NCBI GenBank assembly: GCA_946886475.1
Contig: CAMPIQ010000121.1
Location: forward strand, 1 to 11,284
Source of the DNA: an uncultured Chitinophagales bacterium
GTDB lineage: Bacteria > Bacteroidota > Bacteroidia > Chitinophagales > Chitinophagaceae
Length of the DNA: 11,284 bases
Direction: 5' to 3'
A model generated the notes under the pieces. The model was not told where the DNA came from. It saw only the letters and a list, made by a program, of their open reading frames with translations, and searched no databases. Position 1 is the stretch's first letter; the number at the start of each line of letters is the position of its first letter. The position numbers and the translations under genes are program-made. Below are positions 4,800 through 11,284 of this stretch, one piece after another.

Positions 4800-7664
4800 T
4801 TACATCCTGCTTCTCTGTTGTGCACGATTGGCAGCTCTTGTTGCAGCTGTTCCAAAGTTGCGCAGGTTATACGTAAACGTCAGCATAAAATATTGTTGTA
4901 ACACATCATTCTGAATATCCTCTATACCAAATTCAGTCACATTCCTCACAATGCTCCTGTTTTGTTTCAACAGGTCAAATACACTCAATTTTAATTCGCC
5001 CTTCCTGTTTGCCAGGAATTTTTTTCCAACCGACATATTCCATAATGTATAATCCTGGTTGAATCCCTGTGTTAGTCCTCTGTACATCTGGTTATTCAGA
5101 TCGTTCTGGAAAAACCATCCGTTTTTTGATAACAGGTTTAATTGTACACTTGCCACATGCTGAAAATAATTATCATTCAATTGTTTTTGAAGTTCATTTT
5201 CAACCATATTAAAGTTGGCCGTATAGGAAACGGTGAAATCAACAAACTCACTTACATTACTTGCTATTACTGCGCCTGCACTGTAAGAAGTATTATTGGA
5301 AATGCTGGTTCTTCCATCGAGTGTACCGGGTAGCCTGCTGAAACTAACGCCACCATTCAGGTTGAAATTTGATTTAATGAACTTTACAGGAAATGACAGG
5401 GTTACAAACGAACGGACACTCCTGTATCCATCCATATTAACAGGTATGCTTAGTTGTTCACCGGGGGAAAGTGTGATGGGATTTGTTCCAAAATTGATCA
5501 CGGTATCGCTGCTTCCTGCATTTATGAAAGATGCATTGGTTACATAATCCCTTGCCGTCTGGTAATAAATATTACCCATTACCAACAGGCCTTTACCTGT
5601 ATTGGTAAATGTATACCGGCCACTCATCATATTGGTGTATTGCTGTTTGAGGTCAGGATTTCCTGCAGAAATAAAAGGCCTGTTGGTAATATCGATCACA
5701 TCTGATAGCTGGGTTACAGATGGATTGTTGGTGTTGGACCGGTAGAACAAACGCAGGTTACTTCTTGCGGAAAGTTTTAACCGCAACATGGCGTTGGGCA
5801 ATATATTATTGAATGTTTTTTTTACATCGAGCGCTTTTGGAAAATCCTGTTCACTCATCAACGTATTCTGTTGATAGGACGCACCAATTGAAAACTGATT
5901 ATCCCTGTCACCATACCTGAAACTGATTCCTGCATTTTGCGCCCTGGTGGTATTGTCAAACCTGTTGGATAAGCTTGTATCGAAAAGATTATAAGCGCCT
6001 TCACTGGCATTGTAACGGTATGCTTCCTGGTTTGCTGAACTTTTTGAAAAAGAGGGCTGATAGTTTAACTGGAGCTGTGTTTTTGGGGCTAATGGTTCCG
6101 TATAAACAAAATTTGCCGAAACCTGGTAACCTCCGTTATCCTGGTCAGTGAACCGGCTGGTTTGCTCATCAACCGGATTGTTGACCGTATCAAAAGTTCT
6201 CTGAAAAGTATTTACATAGACCTCGCCTTCCCTGCTATTGGTGGATGTATTCAGATTAACCGAAAAACTCCTTCCTCTTTTGGCAAAAGAATGCCGCCAT
6301 AGTATTGTATTGTTCAGGTTATTTCCCACCCGGTTGCTGTTGGTTGTATTGGTTGTTGAACTGATCTGTTTACTGGCTGTAAAACTATTTGTAGTTAATA
6401 TCCGGTCGGCAAGATTTTTCTGAAAGCTGATGTTTGGCGTTATGATCACCTGGTTATTGGAATCGGGTTTCCATTCTAATCTTAGATTGAACCGGTGGTT
6501 GGTATTATCGCCATCGGAATTGTCTGTCTGGTTAAATATATTCCCGGAGAAGTATTGCTGGTTTGAGATCTCACTGGTTTTGTTATTCGTGTTGTTGAAA
6601 AGATAACTTCCGGATACATTGACCTTACCCCAGACATCAGAAAAATTTACACCGAGCGCATTTGTGCGATTGATGCCATTTTGTTGCCCAACCAAAAAAT
6701 TTCCACTGCTGCCGAAACTCATGTTTCCACCCTGTCCTCCACGGGGACTCCCGCCTCCGCCTCTTGATCTGCCGCCACCACCGCCCCGGTTGCCACCTCT
6801 GTTATTGCTGGTTACACCCAACAGGTCCTGTTGTGAAAAATTTTGCTGGTTCACATTATTGAAATTGCCAACTATGGATATGCGCCGGTTGTTTTTTAAC
6901 AGGGTTGCATTGCCCCCGGCCTGATAACGGTTATCAGTGCCATAACCTGCGAAGATCCTTCCGAACTGACCATCGCGCATATTGGCCTTGGTTACAATAT
7001 TGATCGCTTTTGTTGTGTTGCCATCATCAAAACCTGTGAACTGCGCCTGGTCACTCAGCCTGTCGAAGATCTGGATCTTGTCAATGATCTCTGCCGGCAG
7101 CGTTCTTAGTGCCGCTGTGGCATCATCTCCAAACAATTCTCTTCCGTCAATAGTTACTTTTTGCACGTTTTCTCCCTGTGCTTTCACTTGTCCATTCTCA
7201 ATGGTAACGCCTGGCACTTTTCTGATCAGGTCCTCACCACTTGCATCAGGATTCACTTTAAACTGGCTGGCATTTATCTGCAGTGTATCTCCTTTTTGGG
7301 AAATGGGCGAAACGGAAGTGCGGATGATCACAGTGGCAAGATCTGATGATGAACCGGACACGGCGGCAATATCCAGGATTACATCAGCGGAATCAACCAT
7401 TATTTTTCTTGAAACAGGCGAGTATCCAACAAATGAAAATGAAAAAAGAAAGCTGTCCCTCACCGGTATCGTAAATCTGAAATATCCTGAAGCGTCAGTG
7501 ATACGGCTTAACATCGCCGAATCGGTAAGGCTCATCAATTGTACATTGGCGTTTACAAGTGGAGCACCTGATTGCTGGTCGGTAATATGGCCCTGAATTA
7601 ATTTTTGAGCCTGTATGTTTTCAATGATCAAAAAAGCCAGTGCAAGTAAGAATAATCGTTTCAT
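4800..7664 (-). CDS. TonB-dependent-receptor-like outer-membrane beta-barrel protein
   Basis: A 954-residue outer-membrane protein. The signal peptide is MKRLFLLALAFLIIENIQA, with probable cleavage after A19. A CarboxypepD_reg-like beta-sandwich follows (about 23-105; IQGHITDQQSGAPLVNANV, ASGYFRF). Next comes a plug-like domain (about 140-226; EDLIRKVPGVTIENGQ, VTIDGRELFGDD, LPAEIIDKIQIFD, KAINIVTK). The rest is a large barrel of alternating aromatic/polar strands rich in Asn and Ser, matching the OMP_b-brl_3 (PF14905) type. Residues about 287-314 form a Gly/Arg-rich insert (RGG and SRGGGG runs), probably in an early loop. The C-terminus is a basic tail ending QQRSRM, not the usual terminal aromatic strand. 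No SusD-like partner, TonB gene or transport operon is adjacent, so the substrate cannot be named. It is divergent from the DUF5606 gene. Confidence 0.9.
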   Translation of the reverse strand: MKRLFLLALAFLIIENIQAQKLIQGHITDQQSGAPLVNANVQLMSLTDSAMLSRITDASGYFRFTIPVRDSFLFSFSFVGYSPVSRKIMVDSADVILDIAAVSGSSSDLATVIIRTSVSPISQKGDTLQINASQFKVNPDASGEDLIRKVPGVTIENGQVKAQGENVQKVTIDGRELFGDDATAALRTLPAEIIDKIQIFDRLSDQAQFTGFDDGNTTKAINIVTKANMRDGQFGRIFAGYGTDNRYQAGGNATLLKNNRRISIVGNFNNVNQQNFSQQDLLGVTSNNRGGNRGGGGGRSRGGGGSPRGGQGGNMSFGSSGNFLVGQQNGINRTNALGVNFSDVWGKVNVSGSYLFNNTNNKTSEISNQQYFSGNIFNQTDNSDGDNTNHRFNLRLEWKPDSNNQVIITPNISFQKNLADRILTTNSFTASKQISSTTNTTNSNRVGNNLNNTILWRHSFAKRGRSFSVNLNTSTNSREGEVYVNTFQRTFDTVNNPVDEQTSRFTDQDNGGYQVSANFVYTEPLAPKTQLQLNYQPSFSKSSANQEAYRYNASEGAYNLFDTSLSNRFDNTTRAQNAGISFRYGDRDNQFSIGASYQQNTLMSEQDFPKALDVKKTFNNILPNAMLRLKLSARSNLRLFYRSNTNNPSVTQLSDVIDITNRPFISAGNPDLKQQYTNMMSGRYTFTNTGKGLLVMGNIYYQTARDYVTNASFINAGSSDTVINFGTNPITLSPGEQLSIPVNMDGYRSVRSFVTLSFPVKFIKSNFNLNGGVSFSRLPGTLDGRTSISNNTSYSAGAVIASNVSEFVDFTVSYTANFNMVENELQKQLNDNYFQHVASVQLNLLSKNGWFFQNDLNNQMYRGLTQGFNQDYTLWNMSVGKKFLANRKGELKLSVFDLLKQNRSIVRNVTEFGIEDIQNDVLQQYFMLTFTYNLRNFGTAATRAANRAQQRSRM

Positions 7665-7783
7665 TTATTTCCATGTTTCTATTCCGATGGACCTAAACTA
7701 ATAAAAACCATGCCCTTTAAGGAATAATGGTGGTTAATTAATGCTAATAAATGGGGTTATATTGCAAGCCCAAATTTGAGATT
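7665..7783. other. Divergent intergenic region with promoters for both sides
   Basis: This 119-base AT-rich gap must carry the promoters of the leftward outer-membrane protein gene and the rightward DUF5606 gene. On the minus strand, TAGTTTAG (complement of 7693-7700) matches seven of eight positions of the Bacteroidota -7 consensus TAnnTTTG and lies 28 bases before the leftward ATG. I find no matching -33 TTTG at the right distance, so the assignment is weak. No operator-like dyad stands out. Confidence 0.35.
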
Positions 7784-8320
7784 ATGGAGTATAACAGAAT
7801 CGTTGCCGTAACAGGCATGCCAGGATTGTATGAAGTTTTAAGCAGTAAGAGCGATGGTGCCATTGTTCGTTCATTGGATGATACGAGCACAAAATTTGTT
7901 TCCAGCAGGGTTCATAACCTGTCGCACCTGGAAAGCATAGAAGTATATACCGTCAGGGAAAATGTGCCGCTCTCTGAATTGTTTTCCGCAATGAAGGAAA
8001 GCAAAACCGGCCTGCCCGACCTGAAGGATGATAAAGCCATCAAAGCTTATTTTAAAGAAGTGTATCCCGATCTTGATTTTGAAAGGGTGTATACCAGTGA
8101 TATGAAAAAAATGGTAAAGTGGTTTGATGTTCTATCATCTCATGAAGTTGATTTCAATGCCACTCAGGACGAAGAGCAGGAAGAAGAAACAGCAGAAGTT
8201 GTTGAGGAAACGGCAGAAGATAAAAAACCAAAAGCAAAATCAAAGTCCAAAACCGAAACAAAAGAGGTAACCGCGGAAGAAGAAAAGCCAAAGAAGCCGA
8301 GAAAGAAAAAGGCGGAATGA
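7784..8320 (+). CDS. DUF5606 domain-containing protein with charged C-terminal tail
   Basis: A 178-residue cytoplasmic protein. Residues 1-125 match the DUF5606 family of Bacteroidota as I know it: EYNRIVAVTGMPGLYEVLSS, then a small beta-rich segment (AIVRSLDD, LESIEVYTV) and a helical part with DLKDDKAIKAYFKEVYPD and MKKMVKWFDVL. The biochemical function of this family is not established. The last 45 or so residues are disordered-looking: first acidic (DEEQEEETAEVVEETAED), then Lys-rich, ending KKPRKKKAE. I chose ATG 7784 because MEYNRIVAVTG is the normal family start; an in-frame ATG at 7751 would add 11 residues. The M3 peptidase ATG follows 30 bases after the stop, so the two are probably cotranscribed. 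Confidence 0.85.
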   Translation: MEYNRIVAVTGMPGLYEVLSSKSDGAIVRSLDDTSTKFVSSRVHNLSHLESIEVYTVRENVPLSELFSAMKESKTGLPDLKDDKAIKAYFKEVYPDLDFERVYTSDMKKMVKWFDVLSSHEVDFNATQDEEQEEETAEVVEETAEDKKPKAKSKSKTETKEVTAEEEKPKKPRKKKAE

Positions 8321-8350
8321 GGTAAAACTTTGAACACAAACCCTAACAAC

Positions 8351-10102
8351 ATGCAGGAACAGGAATTACAATACACGGCGCAGATCACCAGCATACCCAG
8401 AAGTTATTTGCCACAGGATTTTAAAGTATCGGACTGGAATGTGATCGAACCCTATTTTAAAGAATTGCTCGATCGTCCTTTATCCAGCAAAGAATCGCTC
8501 GGGAAATGGCTGCAGGATGTAAGTGAGCTGGAAGCTGTGATTGGTGAAGACGCCGCATGGCGACAGATACGCATGACCTGCGATACAGAAAATAAAGCAC
8601 TGGAAGATGCTTTTACTTTTTTTGTAATGGAGATCCAGCCAAAGATCCAGCCTTATGCTGATAAGCTAAACCGGAAGCTTGTTGAAAATGAATACACAAA
8701 AACTCTTGAAGGCGAGGCCTACCAGGTATATCTTCGAAATGTAAAAAAGAACATTGAGCTATTCAGGGAAGAGAATATTCCTCTGCAGGCTGAAATCTCT
8801 GTGATGGCCCAACAATATGGTGTGATCTCAGGTAAGATGAGCATTGAGATCCAGGGCAGGGAATATACCTTGCAACAGGCCTCAAAATTCCTTGAGAACC
8901 CGGACCGGAAGCTGAGGGAAGAGGTGTACAGGAAGATCCAGGAAAGAAGGTTGCAGGACAAGGAACAGCTGAATGAACTCTTTACAAAGCTTATTCAAAA
9001 GCGCGACCAGGTAGCAAAGAACGCAGGCTTTATTAATTACCGCGATTACAAATTCGCCGACCTTGGCAGGTTTGATTATAAAAAAGAAGACTGTTTCCAG
9101 TTTCATGAGGCCGTAAAGCAAAGTGTTCTTCCACTTGTGGATTTTATTTATGACCGCAAAAGACAAAAACTTGGTCTTGATAGCTTACGTCCATGGGATG
9201 TAGATGCAGAACCACAGGGCGTGCAGCCATTGAATCCATTTAAATCCGGCGAAGAGCTGGTTAATAAGACCATTGAATGTTTTACCAGGATGCATCCTTT
9301 TTTTGGCGAATGCCTGGTGAAGATGAAAGAAATGGGCAGACTTGACCTTGACAGCAGAAAAGGGAAAGCCCCGGGAGGATATAATTGTCCCCTGCCGGAA
9401 ACTGGAGCTCCTTTTATTTTCATGAATGCTGCCGGACAAATGGGTGATGTAACCACCATGGTTCATGAAGGAGGCCATGCCATACATTCTTTTCTTGCGC
9501 ACCATCTTCCGCTTACAGCTTTTAAGGAATACCCGATGGAAATTGCAGAAGTGGCCAGCATGACCATGGAATTGTTCAGCATGGATTATTGGGATGTGTT
9601 CTTTGAAGATCCATCTGATCTCAAAAGGGCAAAGCAGCAACAACTTGAAAGAGTGCTTACCATCTTTCCATGGATAGCAACGATTGATAAATACCAGCAC
9701 TGGATTTATGAAAATCCTGATCACAGTCTGGAAGAAAGATCAGAGAACTGGAGGCGTATTTTGAATGATTATACTTCTCTTTCGCTTGATGTGGCCGGAC
9801 TGGAGGAATACAGGAAATTTTCATGGCAGCGCCAGTTGCATTTGTATGAAGTGCCGTTCTATTATATTGAATATGGTATTGCACAACTGGGCGCCATTGG
9901 CCTGTGGAAGCAGTTCAAAGAAAATAAAGACCAGGCGATCAATAATTATATCAATGCCCTGAAATTGGGCGGAACAAAAACACTGCCTCAGTTATATGCA
10001 ACGGCAGGATTGAAATTCAGTTTCGCGCCGGATTATATTAATGAGTTGATGTTGTTTGTACAAAAAGAAATGGAGATCATTACGCGTCCGGATCATAATT
10101 GA
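8351..10102 (+). CDS. M3 family oligoendopeptidase (PepF-like zinc metallopeptidase)
   Basis: A 583-residue zinc peptidase of family M3, close to oligoendopeptidase F in length and pattern, expected to cut short peptides in the cytoplasm. The all-helical N-terminal half (about 1-190) matches the lobe that narrows access to the active site; the M3 catalytic domain covers about 190-575. The zinc site is H372-E-G-G-H376, with E400 in EIAEVAS as the likely third ligand 24 residues on, and E373 as the catalytic base. Supporting family stretches include NYRDYKF, PGGYNCPLPETGAPFIFMN and VPFYYIEYGIAQLGA. No signal peptide is present. I chose ATG 8351; an in-frame TTG at 8330 would add seven residues (start NTNPNN) and cannot be excluded. 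It follows the DUF5606 gene by 30 bases and ends before a strong hairpin terminator. An exact subfamily (PepF or another M3 group) is not certain. Confidence 0.93.
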   Translation: MQEQELQYTAQITSIPRSYLPQDFKVSDWNVIEPYFKELLDRPLSSKESLGKWLQDVSELEAVIGEDAAWRQIRMTCDTENKALEDAFTFFVMEIQPKIQPYADKLNRKLVENEYTKTLEGEAYQVYLRNVKKNIELFREENIPLQAEISVMAQQYGVISGKMSIEIQGREYTLQQASKFLENPDRKLREEVYRKIQERRLQDKEQLNELFTKLIQKRDQVAKNAGFINYRDYKFADLGRFDYKKEDCFQFHEAVKQSVLPLVDFIYDRKRQKLGLDSLRPWDVDAEPQGVQPLNPFKSGEELVNKTIECFTRMHPFFGECLVKMKEMGRLDLDSRKGKAPGGYNCPLPETGAPFIFMNAAGQMGDVTTMVHEGGHAIHSFLAHHLPLTAFKEYPMEIAEVASMTMELFSMDYWDVFFEDPSDLKRAKQQQLERVLTIFPWIATIDKYQHWIYENPDHSLEERSENWRRILNDYTSLSLDVAGLEEYRKFSWQRQLHLYEVPFYYIEYGIAQLGAIGLWKQFKENKDQAINNYINALKLGGTKTLPQLYATAGLKFSFAPDYINELMLFVQKEMEIITRPDHN

Positions 10103-10153
10103 GGTAATCAGTGTACACTGTCATCAGGGGCGGTGCAAACAAACAGGAAATTC

Positions 10154-10207
10154 AAAATAATAGCGAAGCCAACTCATTTACTGATGTTGCTTCGCTATTA
10201 TTTTTTT
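10154..10207 (+). terminator. Strong intrinsic terminator, probably bidirectional
   Basis: The arms 10154-10169 and 10189-10204 are perfectly complementary over 16 bp (core AATAGCGAAGC / GCTTCGCTATT), with a 19-base loop and a T run to 10207. It sits between the peptidase gene stop (10102) and the stop of the convergent Fur gene (10259). On the minus strand the hairpin is followed only by TTTTGAA, so leftward termination is plausible but weaker. Confidence 0.9.
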
Positions 10208-10258
10208 AGGCCAAATGACCAATTGAAGGCCTCTCGAAAAAAGGCGTTCCAATCTTTT

Positions 10259-10702
10259 TCACCGCTGCTCACAATCCCTGCAAATCCCATTAATTACCAC
10301 CTGCACCGTATTTGCGGTAAATCCTTCAGGTAGTTCAATCACGGGTGAAACCACGTTATCAAGGCAAATGGTTTTATCGCAATTATTACAGATAAAATGT
10401 ACATGGTCATCATGATGGTGTCCTTCCTCACAATCCTTGCATAAAGCATAGCGGATTGAATTATCTGCAGTGGGAATGGTATGAATGATCCCTTTTTCAA
10501 CAAAGGTCTGCAGGGTTCTGTAAACAGTAACCCGGTCAAATTTTTCGCCGGCCTTCATTTCGATATCGCCATGCGTAAGCGCATCCTGATGGCTGAGAAA
10601 TAATGAAAGTATTTTTTTGCGGCTGTCCGTTACACTCAGGCGTTTGCGTTTCAGGATCTCATTCAGCCTGTTATGTACATGCCTGGTTTCTGCCATGTTC
10701 AT
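10259..10702 (-). CDS. Fur-family metal-dependent transcriptional repressor
   Basis: A 147-residue regulator of the Fur/Zur/PerR family. The N-terminal winged helix (about 10-85) contains LTHGDIEMKAGEKFDRVTVYRTLQTFVEKGII, whose RVTVYRTL segment is the family recognition helix. The C-terminal half holds metal ligands: HHHDDHVHF at 95-103, and the two CxxC pairs C105-NN-C108 and C141-RD-C144 of the structural zinc site. Extra cysteines lie at C88-KD-C91 and C113. The sensed metal (Fe, Zn or another) cannot be decided from these residues. I list the ATG at 10702, two bases after the upstream SCO stop. GTG at 10708 overlaps that stop (GTGA) and ATG 10696 is also possible; all are in frame. Close linkage to the SCO gene implies cotranscription and translational coupling, and perhaps regulation of its own respiratory or metal gene cluster. 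Confidence 0.92.
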   Translation of the reverse strand: MNMAETRHVHNRLNEILKRKRLSVTDSRKKILSLFLSHQDALTHGDIEMKAGEKFDRVTVYRTLQTFVEKGIIHTIPTADNSIRYALCKDCEEGHHHDDHVHFICNNCDKTICLDNVVSPVIELPEGFTANTVQVVINGICRDCEQR

Positions 10703-10704
10703 GT

Positions 10705-11284
10705 TCACTCATTCAATAGTTTTTGAATATCCTCATCCATGCTTTTTAGTTCTGATGGTTTGAGGCCATCGTAGATCTTAACAACCTGGCCTTTCTTATC
10801 TACTAAAGCTATGAATTGTGTATGAATAAAATCATCTTCGATATTCTCAACAAAATTTTTGGGATTATCAAGCCGGTAGCTATGCCTGGCGGTGGCATAA
10901 AGACTGTCTTTTTTACCGGTAAGGAAGACCCATTTATTGGTATCCACCTGCATGGAATCTGCATATCGCTTTAACCTGGAAGCAGAATCTCTCATCGGGT
11001 CTGAGGTAAAAGAAAGCAGCATAAAGTTTTCTTCATCCTTGAATTCATCATAAACCGGTTTCAGGTTATTGTTCATTTCAGGACAAATACTGGTACAGGT
11101 GGTAAAGAAAAAGTTAACCGCAGTGACCTTGCCCATCACATCTTTTTCAGTTACCCTTTTCCCATCCTGATTGATATAAGAAAAAGGTTGTACTAAGCTG
11201 ATGGGTTTTGTCTTTGGAGTACCATATTCGGGAATGATGGCTGAGATCACATAAAAGAAACCAACTACCAGCACAGAAAAGAAA
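10705..11284 (-). CDS. SCO1/SenC-family copper chaperone, 5' end outside window
   Basis: A partial protein of the SCO1/SenC/PrrC family: thioredoxin-fold, membrane-tethered copper metallochaperones that help assemble the CuA site of cytochrome c oxidase. The frame stays open to the window edge and already starts inside a hydrophobic stretch (VLVVGFFYVISAIIP), the N-terminal anchor, so the true start lies beyond 11284. The GTG at 11274 is within this segment and is unlikely to be the start. The copper/redox site is FTTCTSICPEM (cysteine codons 11097-11095 and 11085-11083, CxxxC). The third ligand is the His of DDFIHTQFIALVD, 87 residues after the second Cys, the same spacing as in human SCO1. 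The C-terminus (LKPSELKSMDEDIQKLLNE) is complete. It reads into the Fur gene with a 4-base overlap or 2-base gap, depending on the Fur start. Confidence 0.92.
   Translation of the reverse strand, partial: FFSVLVVGFFYVISAIIPEYGTPKTKPISLVQPFSYINQDGKRVTEKDVMGKVTAVNFFFTTCTSICPEMNNNLKPVYDEFKDEENFMLLSFTSDPMRDSASRLKRYADSMQVDTNKWVFLTGKKDSLYATARHSYRLDNPKNFVENIEDDFIHTQFIALVDKKGQVVKIYDGLKPSELKSMDEDIQKLLNE

Noticed and set aside
6982..7596. Long open frame of about 200 codons on the + strand, antisense to the outer-membrane protein gene
   Set aside because: It lies wholly opposite the well-supported plug and N-terminal region of the barrel gene, shows no domain pattern, and is explained by codon bias of the real gene.
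9185..9724. Open frame of 179 codons on the - strand opposite the peptidase
   Set aside because: It covers the HEGGH zinc site on the opposite strand, which is clearly coding there; the antisense translation resembles no protein.
10133..10333. Short + strand open frame after the peptidase
   Set aside because: It spans the terminator hairpin and runs into the 3' end of the Fur gene on the other strand; no coding signature.

Overview
The window looks like an ordinary chromosomal segment of a member of the Bacteroidota, most likely family Chitinophagaceae. The signs are an OmpA-unrelated, PF14905-type outer-membrane beta-barrel with a CarboxypepD_reg-like N-terminus, a DUF5606 protein (a family essentially confined to Bacteroidota), the absence of clear Shine-Dalgarno sequences before the genes, and moderate-to-low GC. 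The genus cannot be fixed from the sequence alone.

Layout, left to right. Positions 1-416 hold a small membrane-anchored or secreted protein of unknown function, closed by an intrinsic terminator. Positions 533-3343 (+) encode DNA polymerase I, with the 5'-3' exonuclease, 3'-5' exonuclease and polymerase domains all carrying their catalytic residues. Positions 3344-3583 are a convergent gap filled with copies of a short palindromic repeat. Positions 3584-4282 (-) encode a cytoplasmic DsbA-like thiol oxidoreductase with a CGWC site. Positions 4283-4799 are non-coding and carry further copies of the same repeat in both orientations. Positions 4800-7664 (-) encode a TonB-dependent-receptor-like outer-membrane protein with an unusual Gly/Arg-rich insert. 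It diverges from positions 7784-10102 (+), a probable two-gene unit of a DUF5606 protein and an M3-family oligoendopeptidase. A strong hairpin at 10154-10207 separates that unit from 10259-11284 (-), where a SCO1/SenC-type copper chaperone (5' end outside the window) runs into a Fur-family repressor with overlapping or abutting stop and start.

The genes do not form one pathway. The SCO-Fur pair is the only clear functional couple (metal delivery to cytochrome oxidase plus metal or redox sensing) and is probably the tail of a respiratory gene cluster lying to the right. The remaining genes are housekeeping or envelope functions in separate transcription units. I found no RNA gene, CRISPR array, insertion sequence, prophage gene or convincing new defence or biosynthetic system. 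The most notable non-coding signal is the family of REP-like palindromic repeats around the DsbA-like gene, including an exact 32-bp inverted pair that brackets it.
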